From Posidonia oceanica (taxonomy: Eukaryota > Streptophyta > Magnoliopsida > Alismatales > Posidoniaceae): a stretch of 64,000 nucleotides of DNA. Every line of letters starts with the position of its first letter. Position 1 is the stretch's first letter. Positions 1-10,585 of this stretch are shown one piece after another. A program made the position numbers and the translations under genes. The DNA is taken from assembly GCA_037176725.1 (NCBI GenBank), contig JAZBRS010000029.1, positions 128,373,001 through 128,437,000 of the forward strand, read 5' to 3'. The notes beneath the pieces were generated by a model, which searched no databases, had not been told where the DNA came from, and worked only from the letters and a program-made list of their open reading frames with translations.

Positions 1-665
1 TTCTAGAACTTTCTGAACTCCAACTGTCCCCACACCCCTAGAGTCTATAAATAGACCCCCTAGGTTGGTGGTTTGAGGGTCGGAATTTTTGAGAGAGAAA
101 TCCCCCCCTAGAGAGGAATTTCCAAAAGAGACAGAGCCCCGTCAGTTGTGAGCCACCTTCAGAGAGCTAGATTTCCAATCCAGAAACTCTATCTCCTCTC
201 CCAATAGGCTACCAACCTGAGCTTCTACCTCCGATCTCGGAAATCCTCAGCTACGCTGGAGCTCTGACCGTGCTTCCTTCCTACCTCATTGCACACAGCA
301 TAAGGGTGAAAGGAAGTATGTTCCTCCAATCTAATTTCTTATTGCATCTCTTTACATTCCTTAGCATAGGACCATAGCATATGCATACGGGGAACAACCC
401 CCGGTCAGTATTTGTTTTCTTTTAGTTATGTCGTTTCATTCATTTCTGTTACTGACTACTACACTTAAGCTAATTTAAATCTATGTTGTTTTGTTTTGAA
501 GGAAATGAAGGAATTCACGTAGCACGAGGAAGCCGCTAGACGACATCCTGCTGTCGATCTAGTGGTCCGAGGACCCACATCATCATAATCTCCCCCCAGG
601 TGTCTTGTCTGCCCAAAAGCGAGTGGCGATCACAACCAAAGCTGTCGACATCGTGGAAGCACCGG
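1..665 (+). mobile_element. LTR and leader fragment, Tat-like, facing +
   Basis: A TATA box at 45-53 is followed by about 340 bases of U5-like sequence, then a CCCCCGG-GTCAGT splice-donor-like block and TGGCGATCAC at 624-633. The gag-type elements at 5.5-6.9 kb (minus) and 52.8-53.4 kb (plus) show the same order of parts: TATA, a cccc-gg-GTRNGT block, a roughly 100-base gap ending in AAG, then TGGCGATCAC. The sequence itself has diverged. No gag follows on this strand. Instead the stretch runs into the tail of a minus-strand element near 665, so this is a truncated element end joined to an inverted neighbour. The left boundary lies outside the window. Confidence 0.6.
45..53 (+). promoter_or_regulatory. 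TATA box of the left LTR
   Basis: CTATAAATA stands in a GC-richer context, as in many plant LTR promoters. It is upstream of the conserved donor-like block at 404. Confidence 0.5.
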
Positions 666-675
666 CATCTTCAAC

Positions 676-879
676 TCACCCCCCAATTCCGCATCCATAG
701 CTATCAGCAAATGTAATGATAGGTTCTACAAAGGCTGCTGTAGCTATAACATGGTGTTCCTCTGTTGTCATATCTCGAGCGACTTGGACCTTCTCTAGTA
801 CCTCTTGCAGAGCCTTCCGATGTTGGATCGAGCTGTTTATGAGATCATAAATTGAGATTCTAGCTTGTGTCTTCTTCAA
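676..879 (-). pseudogene. Tat-type pre-protease linker domain, broken
   Basis: The segment contains ARISIYDLINSS...HRKALQEVL...FVEPIITFAD. It matches the shape of the linker that precedes the protease in Tat-type polyproteins, including DISIWDLIQTS...HREAF...VEPHVISF at about 20.44-20.62 kb here. It ends in TGA and the element is cut just beyond. Oddly, it lies downstream of the retropepsin at 1918-1187 rather than upstream. Function is unknown, and no second protease remains to judge whether one followed. Confidence 0.5.
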
Positions 880-1186
880 TTGCTCCAGGATGTCGTATTC
901 TGCTGGCCCGGGTCCTTCTTGAGGCCTGACTAGCTCTGCTTGCTCTGCTGGTGGTACGATTCAATTTGATAGCCTCCCTCCTCAGGTAATAGGTGCAGCA
1001 GCCTCATTCTCCTTGCTCTGGCTGCCTGATGCTTCCCCCTTGTGTGGCCAAGCGAAGATAGGCTTCTTTTGTATGGATTTGCCAAGCTCTGGTATTATTA
1101 TGGCTCAGGCTGGTTGCTCTGTCAGTGCTCGGAAGATTGGAGATGACGGGGTAGTAGTATTCCGAACACCGAGGTATTTTTTGAGC

Positions 1187-1918
1187 CTAGTGCCTTGAGG
1201 GCCGGCAGTTGACCTGATGGTGGCCTAGCTGCTCTGAAGATTGGGGAGACCAGTGGTAATAGCGGCTTGGGAGCCCACAGTGATATTTTTTCCATGGCAG
1301 ATGTTGCGATTCCTCTTTTCCTCGAAGGGTTGCAATTTTAGGCTCAGGCATTTTGAATTTGCATAAAACCCCTGGGCGATTCGCAGGAATGTTAACAACC
1401 ACTCCCTCATATTTGAACTTTAGCAATTGGTGAACCGGAGATGCCACGGCTCCGACCTCTGCTAGCCAAGACCTCCCTAGGATGAGCGGTTCTAGGACTT
1501 CTTCCTTCATAATGATCACCGAAGTAATACTGGTCAAAGGACCCACTGTGATTTCCATTGGTACTGTCCCTAGTGCCAGTTTCTCCTTCTGGTCGAACCC
1601 GGTGCACATAAAGGGGGTTCTATCTAGCTCATCTTCATTTAGCCCTAAACTTTGGAGGGTGGAAAGAGAACTGAGGCTCCGGCTTGCTCCAGTGTCGACT
1701 AATACTCCCTGCAGCACGTGGTCATTGATGCCCACTGTGATGATGAGCGGCAGTTCTTGCTTATGTGGAGGCGGAAGCTCAGAATCTTTGAAGACGATAT
1801 TTTCTCGTTCAAATTGCTGAGTGGTTTTTTGAACTTTGGTAAGAGTACTTTCTTCCTCCATACTGTCTTGTGGTTCATCTACTGCCGTGAGGTTGAACTG
1901 GCTAAGAAGATCTTCCAT
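1187..1918 (-). pseudogene. Retropepsin-like aspartic protease, gag-type element
   Basis: An aspartic protease domain that would mature the Gag polyprotein inside the virus-like particle. The catalytic motif LVDTGAS is near residue 75, followed by the flap and hydrophobic strands, and the closing motif PLILGRSWL near residue 146 is the usual I/L-L-G-R/H second landmark of retropepsins. About 240 codons are open. The C-terminal part (after HLPWKK) no longer resembles the family and probably lies past a frameshift. The stretch between gag and this frame (2132-1919) reads as coding, with a one-base frameshift after the gag zinc knuckle and several TAG codons, so gag and protease were probably one polyprotein. 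Confidence 0.7.
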
Positions 1919-2132
1919 TGTTAGTCCTTCATCTGCCTCACTGTCCTAGTCATCATCTGAAATTATCTCCCCATTATCAGCTTGGTTGTCCCAGCTCTTT
2001 GTTACTAATGGATTGGGGAACTCATCATCCTTGAACGCCATTATTTGATGATTAGGGAGGGGATCATTGTAGATCTAGTGAGATGTTCCTGTCTACTTTC
2101 TCTGCTTAGCCCTTTTTACTAGGACGTCCCAT

Positions 2133-3914
2133 TCAAACATCTGCCTTTACCATGTCATAGACTGTGTCTCTGAAAGTCCAGCAGTCATTAATGTTGTGAC
2201 CATGTAATCTATGGAATGGACAAAATTTGCTTTGGTCACTATTTGGCAATTCGAGCCTGGCTGGCGGGAGTTCAATTGCTTTTGCATCTTCCAGTTCTAT
2301 GAACATATCTGCCAGTGTGACTGGTAGAGGAGGGTAATGGTCCCTCTTTCCCCTTTTAAGTGGTAATAGTTGTGGAGGGGGAACATTGTGATAATTGCCC
2401 CTATTCCCATTATTGTTGCGGGGATTTCTATTATTAGCTTGACTGCTTTGATTGCCCCTATTCCATTGTGGCTGGGGGGCATTCCACATAGGGTGGATTT
2501 GCTACTGAGGGGGATTACCTCCTGTCTGTTGCTACTGAGGAGGAGGGCGGCTCCATGATTGTTGCTGAGGAGGAGGGTGGCTCCATGATGGTTGCTGTGA
2601 GTTTATTATAACCCTCTGCTTCAGGGGTTTTGGCGCGAAATTAATCCTATTGATAGCCCCAGTCATGCCTTCCACTACTTGTGCTTTTCGACTCTTCTTG
2701 GGCTCCTCCATGAATTCATGCAAGTTTTCTTTGACGGAGGCAGCCACTTCATATAGAGTCGTTACACTGGGACAGTATGCATTCACGAGTCCCTTTTTCA
2801 TCGATCCAGTGGTATTTGTCATAAGGGTCTGGACCGCCTGTCTCTCCAGAATGATCAAGCCTGATTTGGCCGCCATCTCCCGCCATCTGTTGGCGAATGT
2901 TACCCAGCTCTCGCCTTGCTTCGTAACCTCCTTGCTTAGGTCGTGGAAGGTTGGCTTAAGGTCTATCTTGTGCTGGTATTTTGTGAGGAAGCTCTCTCTG
3001 ATTTTATCAAAACTACTGAGGTCTTCCTTGGAGAGAGTGAGGAACCAATCCATGGGCTCTCCTTCAAGTGAGTAGAAGAACAGGTGTACGACAAGCCCCA
3101 GGTCATGGAAGTAGGGGGCTGACTTCATTTGGAACCGCACTAAGTGACTGAGTGGGTTGGTGGTTCCATTGAACTTAGGAGTCTTCGGGTACTTAAAACC
3201 CGAGGGGAGTCTGAATGGAGGAAATCGACTCATATCAAAGTTTGCCAGAGCTTGGGTATGTACCCCTAATGCGCTGAGCATTTTTCTCATCTCATCTAAA
3301 TTTGTTATCCCAGCTGATAGGGTCGGGATATGTGAATTGAAGGACTGGTGGTTCTGCTGCTGATGAGGATAGCTGTTGCAGAAGTGTTGAGGTGCGACCA
3401 GCTCGTATCGGGGAGGAGATGCCTGGTGGTGGTGATAATCCGGTTGAGGCTGATTGCCTGTCGTAGGTGCTTGGAGATGCTGTCCTTGGTGCCCGTAGAG
3501 CGGATAGATTCTTTCCTTGTATTTGCCATGTGGCATGTGATTTTGTTCCTGGATCAAGGGATTTTCCCTTGAGTTATAAGCTCCGTTGAGCGTTGTACCA
3601 TGTCCTGGGTGGTTCGTATCCGGCGGTGGGTTGCCATTTTGTCCCTGGTATAGATCGTCAGGGGTGTGGTCTGCAACTGGCCTTCGTTGTCCTTCACCGA
3701 GGTAGGGTGGCTGCTGGAGGTTGTTCTGACATGGCCCCGTAGGGATTGATGTCTCTTCGTTTAAGAATTGGTACATGGCTTTATACTAGATCGAGTCTGG
3801 ATCCAAGGCTTCTTCGGTGATCGGATGGTAGATTATGGGCTCCTCTCCCGAGATACTTGCTGAGTCTGACCTCTCTCTTTCTAGCTGTTCAACTTCAAAG
3901 ACTTGGTTCATCAT
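2133..3914 (-). pseudogene. Gag of the minus-strand gag-protease element
   Basis: The nucleocapsid precursor that packages element RNA. The reading starts at an ATG-ATG pair (3914/3911) and stays in one frame to 2133. It is broken only by TAG codons at 3788-3786, 2534-2532 and 2504-2502, the last two inside glutamine-rich runs. Order: acidic N-terminus; Pro/Gln/His-rich linker; the gag core with SHLVRFQMKSAPYFHDL, FFYSLEGEPMDWFLTL and FLTKYQHKIDLKPTFHDLS; Pro/Gln-rich repeats; then a zinc knuckle variant C-x2-H-x4-H-x4-C (CPFHRLHGHNINDCW). The plus-strand copy at 55.4-57 kb has the same domains, which supports the frame. It is non-functional as it stands. Confidence 0.8.
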
Positions 3915-3974
3915 TGCAGTAACTTTGATAATGAGATGAAATTGGCTTCAGGGCATAATACGCCTCTCACTGTG

Positions 3975-5198
3975 GCGTACAACGTTGGACGCAGTAAACT
4001 CGGCGTTCAACGCTTTCAACTATATTTCTTCTATTTTTTTCACTGTTTCTTCTTTTGCTTTCTTTCTCTCCTCTTTTTCTCCCCTTTTGTTTTTTGCTTT
4101 TCTGAATTTTCCTCTCTTTTCTTTTTGATTTTTTTCTTTCTTTCTTTTTTCTTTTTTTTTCCTTTTTTTTCTTTTATAAAGGATTACAAGTGCTTATAAT
4201 GCAAAAAAGGAAGTTACAAGAACTTGGAAAATTTAATATAGGTTCCTAAAAAAGGTAAAAATAGAACAGAACTGCCACTGGCTGGCACTGTCACTGTTTT
4301 GGATTTTTCAAATGTCTTCCCTTGCCAAACAATCACATAGAGGAGCTAAATATAAACAACCACACAGAGAATGCGTTAGATGCGGGATTTGCTGCGTACA
4401 ACGTTAAACACAGCTAGTCAAGCGTCTAACACCCTATTTACAGAAAACTGCACAGAAACACTTTCAGACAGCAATTAAAGTTTTAGCTTTTGTTTTTGCT
4501 TTGAGATTAGTGTTTTAAACCTGCTGTAGCTCTCTGAGTTCCTTAAGGCTTAGGTATGGCTCTCTCTTTTCTTTTTTTTTGGGTTTGCTATGGCTCCTCA
4601 CAAAATGGGTGAAAGATTTCTCTTTTTCTTGGTACTGCCCCTATCTCAACTCCTGAGAATCTTTGGGGAGCCTGAATACACTTAGGTCCCCACCCCGTAA
4701 AGGTAGAGTCTAGCGTACTCAGGATTAATCGGGTCTCTTGCGTAACAATCACAACATGCACAATCAAACCACCGAAAAGGGGGAGGGAGGAATATAAATC
4801 GGAACTTGAGGTTCTAATTAACTCTCACAAAAACCCAAGGAAGAAGGAGGGGTTCTTGTAAAAGAAAATGACAATAGAAATACCTTTCCTAAGCCCTTTG
4901 CAACAGAGGTGCTTGGGTCCTAGACAGTTATTTGTATAGCTCAAGAGGTGATGCAGAGAAATTAGTTCCCAATAAGGGCCATACAAGTCATAAAGAAAGT
5001 TCAATTTTTTGTTTGGTTTTTTTTTTTTGCAAAGCACCCAAACAAACTGAAGTTCTGGTCCCTACGGCAAAGCCGATCACCTCACACCTCAATCCTTTGG
5101 GCCAGTTATAACAAGAAAACTAAGAGAGAATTAAAACAGAAGAGTTTTCTGTTCAGTGGTCGTTGGACGTGTATACTGGAGCGTCCAATGTTGGACGC
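3975..5198 (-). repeat. GCGTCC/GGACGC hairpin modules, minus-element leader
   Basis: Copies lie at 3975-4016, about 4392-4440 and 5162-5200. The best is 5181-5198, GCGTCCAATGTTGGACGC, whose eight-base arms pair perfectly around two bases. They lie between primer site and gag, outside any coding frame. The same module recurs in the plus-strand relative. Confidence 0.6.
4020..4180 (-). other. A/G-rich tract just before gag
   Basis: The plus strand is almost pure pyrimidine, so the element's own RNA is A/G-rich here, roughly 100-260 bases before the gag ATG. The related plus-strand element has the same kind of tract at 54880-55015 before its gag. The conserved position suggests a role in the leader RNA, but none is shown by the sequence. 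Confidence 0.5.
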
Positions 5199-5486
5199 AC
5201 CAGACTGTGTGTATAACGTACTGACAGTGTTTTTTCAGAAAAATAGTAATTTTTACAGATCACCCCTACGCCTGAGAATCCAGAGAGAAGGGGGAGGTGA
5301 TTTCAGTTATTTAAACGTAGAAAACAAACAAAAACAATCACGACGCCTCAAAACACTACGAGAAATTTTGCCGCTTCTTTAAAACATACAAGAAATTAAG
5401 AAACTAAAACTAAAACTAAGAATGTTAATAATGAGGAGGAAGAAGAAAGAAGGGCTTACTCACCTTGCATGGGGGCACTTTTAGCC

Positions 5487-5504
5487 CTCCCACCGTGATC
5501 GCTA
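5487..5504 (-). other. Candidate primer binding site (decayed)
   Basis: On the minus strand TAGCGATCACGGTGGG begins three bases after the LTR end CCACA. The plus-strand relative has TGGCGATCACTGTGGG in the same place, so TGG has become TAG. I cannot name the tRNA. Confidence 0.5.
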
Positions 5505-5809
5505 GACTGTGGATATGGGGTTTTGGGAAGGTTAGGAGGAGGGGAAAGCTTTGCTTCTCCTTTGTTTGTATTTGCTCCTTCTTGGGGTCCCCTTTTTGTT
5601 GTATCTAACTTCTCCACTCCACGTGTGTTGAAGTCAGTGTAATTGCCACGCTCGGTTTGCTTTCGCTGGCCCTCAAGACGCCTTGGGAAGATGTGTGATG
5701 GTTGTGGGTTCAGCTATCTTAGGACAACGCAAACAGCTACCTTGGGACAACGCCTGCGTTGCCCAAGGGTGCCCGTGCTTGGTGAGTTTCTTCTTCTTTC
5801 TTTTTCTTC

Positions 5810-5927
5810 CTTGTATGACAAATGTTAGCAAAACAAACAAAAATAATGCAAATATGGATCAATATGGTGTAGTAACTTATTTAGAATAAATAAAATAGAA
5901 AATAGAGAAACACAATGAAATACGTAC
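5810..5927 (-). other. Putative leader intron
   Basis: On the minus strand CGG|GTACGT (5927) is followed 118 bases later by ATACAAG (5810) and a GAAGAA-rich exon start. The plus-strand relative has CGG|GTAAGT and TTGCAAG 97 bases apart at the same place, and the left fragment has CGG|TCAGT and TTGAAG 98 bases apart. Conserved position and length support an intron. No transcript evidence is available. Confidence 0.4.
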
Positions 5928-6342
5928 CCGAGGGGTTTGATCCCCCCGATTGCAACTAATGAAAATGTATGCTTAGCTACAATAATATATGAAATGAATA
6001 TGCTTGATTATGATACGGAATTAAATATGTGATATGAAAAAAAAGAAAAGAAAACAATAAATAGAGTCCCCTTTAATCTATGCACGAAGTGCAAGACATG
6101 TCGACATGATGTTACTGATGACAAAGGGAAACTCAAGCTCTTTTAAAGACTCTCCACTTTTCAAAATTCTCTTCACTATTTCAATTCTCAAGGATCTCAC
6201 TTCTCTCTAGACATCCCTCTTAATATCAAAGAACCGTCCCCTGACCCTGTGGGGGTACTCCTGCTTTTATAGAAGCAGGGGAGGAAGAAGAAAGGAATGG
6301 AATGAATAGACATGCCAACTTTCCAATTCAAGGGTGTTATAT

Positions 6343-6641
6343 GCTGGAAAACCAGCAGATAACATTATACACTGGGATTCTAGCGGATAACGGCCTCCGA
6401 AGCACAGCTGCTAGGATCAAGGAATATCTCCTAATTAAAACATGATTAAGTTCCATTAAGCTGGTGTTAATTGCATTGACTGGTCAACAAAGCCTAAAGA
6501 AGGCAAAAACACGGATTTTGGATTTGGCCAAATAAAGAAAGTTTTGGGTTGACTGGGTTCCCACGTTAGACGCTGGAAAACCAGCAGCCAATGTTAGCCG
6601 TTGGGAAACCTGCGGCCAATGTTGTAAGCTGGGAATCCAGC
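6343..6641 (-). repeat. U3 hairpin motifs GCTGG-n4-CCAGC
   Basis: Perfect five-base stems occur at 6343-6356, 6572-6585 and 6628-6641, all upstream of the TATA box. Further imperfect copies lie between them. They could be a repeated promoter element or a fold in U3. Confidence 0.55.
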
Positions 6642-6860
6642 ATACAACACCCTCAGTCAGTCCATCTCCCAAATTTGGTCAAGACATGAAGAACATTCAA
6701 GTTGCCGACACTTAGGGCTTAGATAGGGATAACATTTTGAACCGGAGAGAAGGTGTTTGGCTTGAGTAAGTCGTCCTGGATTGAGCAAAGGGCTTCTAGG
6801 AGTGACCTAATGCAATAGACTATACTAACATCAAGGGAGTGCCAAAACGGGGTATCTACA

Positions 6861-7440
6861 GGCACCTTTTCCTACTGAACCGGAAGGCAAGCAAGAAAGC
6901 AAGAGAAAGGAGGGCAAGCGAGACTCCGTCTGCCCGGAGTGGAGTCACGCAAAGGGCTTGTCCTCGACCGAGGAAACAAGCTAGGCTGATCCTCGCACAA
7001 GGAAACAGGCAAGGACTCTGTGCCCACGGAGTCAATCAAAGGCTTGTCCTCGCATGAGGAAGCAAGTGGGCCTGACCTCGCACGAGGAAACAGGCGAGGG
7101 ACTCCGTGCACCAAACGGAGTCACCAAAGGAGCTTGTCCTCGCACGAGGAAGCAAGCGGGCAGACTCCGTGCGGACGAAGCCGAGCAAAGTCTTGTCCTC
7201 ACATGAGGAAGCAAGCGGGCCTTATCCTCACATGAGGAAACAGGCAGGGGACTCTGTGCGGACGGAGTCGAGGGAGGCTTGTCCTCACAGGAGGAAGCAA
7301 GCGGGCCTGACCTCGCATGAGGAAACAGGCAGGGGACTCCATGCACCAAACGGAGTCACCAAGGGGGGCTTGTCCTCGATTGAGGAAACAAGCGGGGCTG
7401 ATCCTCGCAGAGGAAACAGGCAGGGGACTAGTGCCAGGTC
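6861..7440. repeat. Tandem array with TCCTCG/CGAGGA hairpins, left arm
   Basis: Repeated GGCTTGTCCTCG-nnn-GAGGAAGCAAGC and ACTCCGTG...CGGAGTC blocks fill this stretch. Each unit carries a TCCTCG...CGAGGA palindrome. The array at 7570-7745 is the same family in the opposite orientation. Frames open across it only because the units are stop-poor. This is the 3' noncoding part of the element whose LTR starts at 8864. Confidence 0.75.
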
Positions 7441-7443
7441 AAT

Positions 7444-7569
7444 CTACCGGGTCACCACAGCAAGTGCAATCTCAGCAATCTCGATTGCAACCGTCATCCA
7501 GCCATGAGTGAAAATCAACTCACCTAGAAAGCGGGTGACAAATCCCCGGAGCCACAGCTCATCTCTGAG
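7444..7569 (-). pseudogene. Fragment of a DUF7745-like antisense gene
   Basis: The minus strand encodes LWLRGF...RFLGELIFTHGWM and VAIEIAEIALAVVTR. This matches, nearly residue for residue, the segment LWLCGFRFLGELVFSHGRM and VAIEVAEIALAMVTR of the antisense gene at about 35.5 kb. Only some 40 codons survive, with a small insertion after GF. Tandem array flanks it on both sides, in opposite orientations. Relative to its LTR it is antisense, exactly as in the large element. It is therefore the last trace of the same cargo in a third element. Confidence 0.7.
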
Positions 7570-7745
7570 TTCAGCGCGCTTTTGCTTGCTTCCTCGATTG
7601 AGGACAAGCCTTTGTCTGTTCTTCGCGTGACTCTGCCGGAGTCCCGCCCGCTTGCTTCCTCGGTTGAGGAGAAGCCTTTGTCGCTCTTCGTGTGACTCTG
7701 CCGGAGTCCGCCTGCTTGCTTTCTCGGTCGAGGACAAGCCTTTTC
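7570..7745. repeat. 66-bp hairpin array, right arm
   Basis: Two to three units of about 66 bp run as CTTGCTTCCTCG-nnn-GAGGACAAGCC...GCGTGACTCTGCCGGAGTC. Both the period and the sequence resemble the array at 42.1-43.8 kb. The orientation is opposite to the array at 6.9-7.44 kb. Confidence 0.65.
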
Positions 7746-7819
7746 TCTTTCTTGCGGCCTCGCGAGGTCCTGCTTGTTTCCCTTGTCCTGGGCGAATAAG
7801 GACCTTTTGCCTCCCCTAG

Positions 7820-8025
7820 CCTGGCAGCCCTAACTGCCTGGTTAACATCTGTCAAAATGTCACCCCGGGCTGATACTCATAACTATCTGGCGATGAGTCT
7901 GTTAACTCCTCACAGGGTCGATAATCCCTAACTATCCGGTGATGAGTCCGTTAACTCCTCACAGGGCTGATAATCCCTAACTATCTGGCGATAGGTCCAA
8001 TAACTTATCACCCCTTCATCATGTA
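7820..8025 (+). repeat. 3' UTR repeats before the polypurine tract
   Basis: Three copies of about 49 bp carry GATAATCCCTAACTATCCGG and GATGAGTCCGTTAACTCC. A similar set lies at 50110-50240 in the large element, the same distance upstream of its polypurine tract, so it belongs to the 3' UTR of this element group. Confidence 0.65.
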
Positions 8026-8850
8026 GCGTAATAGCATTCTGTTGCATGTCATAGCATCTCATTGCATGTCATCATGTACTTCCCCTTTGTCCCCAGTAGA
8101 GTCAGTACTAGTAACGCATCTCATCATCACCCAGACATCGCGCGATTAGGATTCGAACCCCTAGTTCGTGTATTGCTTAAGGTGGCATCCTCAGCACTCG
8201 CAACTCTACGCAGCTTGCCAGCTTTGGATGACACCCGCGGTAGTGCGGGGTTAGGATCGTTTCCTCGGTATCGCGTGCCCGGCGTCACACTGTATATACA
8301 CTGCATTCCACTACATAACATCACATTACATTGCATTCTCATTGCGCTATTATACTCCCTGTAGTCATCACACCGACTCCCGCATTCCGCTTTCCCCGAC
8401 ATTGCATGCACCATCTTATACACTGTATTTTGCATCGCCTTCGCCTCAAGCAAAGCTTACCGAATGGCACCCCTGCGCTAGAGCCATACACCGCTCAGCG
8501 CACTTCGTCGTCTGGCCTTCCTCTCTGTATTGCCCAGCGACACTTTTGCATTGCATTTTCCGCCACACTATCACATGCATGTATCGCCCGCATTTCCCCA
8601 GCAGAGTACAGTGCAATGAGCATTAGCGCATATTGGTTCAACATCAGCATTAGCATCGCACACCAGCCTTTGCATTTAGCACTGCATCCTAGTGTCCGCA
8701 TTTGCATTCGCAATGCGGCAACGAGTCATGATTTTCAGTGTATCCGCCGAATAAGTGGCTCACGCCAACAGCAACATCTGGCTCTCACCGGTGTCAGGTG
8801 GGGTGTCTTGTCAACCCTGAGCCACAGTCTCGCTACGCTTGACCTCGCTC
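8026..8850 (+). other. 3' UTR of Tat-type element, no gene seen
   Basis: Noncoding and rich in GCATTGCAT and CATAGCAT words. It continues to the polypurine tract at 8851. A long open frame that begins at 8331 crosses this boundary into the LTR and is not a gene. Confidence 0.5.
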
Positions 8851-8863
8851 AAGGAGGGGCATC
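8851..8863 (+). other. Polypurine tract of element A
   Basis: AAGGAGGGGCATC sits immediately before the LTR start TGTAAACACC. The same block (CAGGGAGGGGCATC) precedes the LTR starts at 13408 and 50485. Confidence 0.75.
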
Positions 8864-10585
8864 TGTAAACACCCTATTTTTGACCCTTGTGTTGGTGGTT
8901 TTCTCCAAAGGAATAGGCCCAATTCAGCCCACACCCATTTTCCTCCTTCTTTCCTCTCCAACTCCTCTTCCAAGCCCACACAAAAACCGACTCCCAAAAG
9001 CCTTCACAGCAACCCATTCAAGCCCAACAGCTAGGCCCACTAAGCCCAAGCCCATTCTCCCTTTTTTTTTTCTTCTTTTTTCTTCACTCCACAGCCCACT
9101 AAGCCCAGCCCATTCTCCATTTTTCCTTTTTTTTCACACCTTCAGCCCACTCACAGCAGCCCACCTCCTCGCTCCCTTCTCCTTCCTCCCCGACTCCCCC
9201 TCAATTGCAACTTCTCACTGCCACTCCCCCACAGTTACTACCCATCGCACCACACTAACTCCCCATCCCCTCCGGCCTGACACAGCCACACTCCTTGGCC
9301 ACTTGCCCCTGTTTGCCACTCTCTCCACCGCTTGCCAACCTGATAGGGAGGAGGAATTTCTCGTCCCTCCTACCATCCCACTTACTTCCCTGCCACCGGC
9401 GACCAGCTTCCTGCCATCCCCTGCCATCCTCTGCACCTCCCTTCCCACTTGGGTGGCCGGTGAACAAAAAGACAGCAACCCACACCAAGGAATGCACCCC
9501 CTTATTCAGCCCAATTCACTCTCCACGGCAACAGCAACCCAACTCCCCACAGTAACTGCAACCCAACTCTACACAGCAACTGCAACCAACTCCCGGCAAC
9601 CCACTCACAGCAGCAACTGCAACCAACCCGACACCCAACAAGACCCATCGAAGGAACCCACACACACAGAGAGAGCCACAGTGAGAGAAGGAGGAGAGAA
9701 TTCAAAAATTTACATAGGAGACCCATTTTCAAAAAGGGAGAATTGTGAGGGAGAAGAGAGAATTGAGATCATCTAGAGCATCGGAGAACGCCGCCTGACT
9801 CGCCCGAGCTCCGCCTACGCGCCATCGTCGCCTCCAGCTCCTCCACCGCCTGCGACATCGCCGGTCGAACCCACCCCACGTCAACAGCCACATCCACGCG
9901 TCGACTCAGGTAAGGAACACCTCCCTGAGAATCGTAGTGGTCACCTCTTGCTTATTTGCCCCCTTTCTGCATGCATTGTGTCGTGTATTTCTCCCCCCAC
10001 TTCGTCGGTTTCTCCTTCATCTCCGGCAATGTCGTCGGCAGAGACTGCCATCCGCCGCAATAGACGGCCTCTGTCCCTCTAAACCTCCTCTAGGCGATCT
10101 TCGGACATCGAGCGACATGTCCGAGCACCGCCCGTGCCCCGCCGTGGCCTCCAGCACCACCGTTGGTCGGAGCGACGACTGTCGCGACCCACTGACGTCG
10201 GGGGACCATTCCACGCACGGTCGTGGCCCGGTGAGACCTTCCTCACCTTCGGAAGCTTCTCCTCTCGCTTCTCGGCTCTTCTCCTTGGCCCCAGCTCCTC
10301 TGGTTTGCCGCAGCCACCTTCTTCTCCAACTCCGGCATGCTCGACACTCTTCCGACGAGCCGTCAGAGCCCCCACCATGTCCGTGCCTGCCATCTCTCTA
10401 CCCACAGAGTACCGCCGGTCCTTCCCCAAGCTTCCCCCGCCATCACCAAGGCCGGAGGCAGCCTCCAATGAGCCATCCACCTCCGTCTCCGGTGGATACC
10501 TCGTCGGCCGGTGAGGACACTGTGCATTTATTTAATTTCAATTGATATAGTTTTTAAAAATATTGTATGCATTACATTTAGGCCC

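Larger units (their letters stand above)
666..6860 (-). mobile_element. Gag-protease LTR element, truncated at its 3' side
   Basis: Read on the minus strand this is an LTR (6860-5508) starting TGTAGATACC and ending CCACA, a decayed primer site, a 1.6-kb leader, gag (3914-2133), a retropepsin (1918-1187) and a further linker domain (879-676). No reverse transcriptase, RNase H or integrase is present. The 3' side stops abruptly near 665 against a plus-strand LTR fragment, so any pol part or 3' LTR is lost. It is closely related to the plus-strand element at 52.8-57 kb: leader blocks, gag and hairpin modules match. The insertion point is inside a tandem array of another element, whose sequence resumes at 6861. 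Confidence 0.75.
5508..6860 (-). mobile_element. 5' LTR of the minus-strand gag-protease element
   Basis: It begins TGTAGATACCCCGTTTTG at 6860 and ends CCACA at 5508, about 1.35 kb, followed by the primer site. U3 holds three perfect GCTGG-n4-CCAGC hairpins. A TATA box (TCTATAAAAGCAGG on the minus strand, near 6275-6262) precedes the R/U5 part. That part holds a CGG-GTACGT donor-like block at 5927 and a relic primer-like TGGCAATTAC near 5650. Confidence 0.65.

Noticed and set aside
8331..9776. 481-codon open frame
   Set aside because: It crosses the polypurine tract and LTR start at 8864, and is Pro/Ser/Thr-rich low complexity. Not a gene.
9937..10545. 202-codon frame in LTR A with a rival frame on the opposite strand
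   Set aside because: Low-complexity, similar to the rearranged piece at 12.66-13.08 kb where the frame is not kept.
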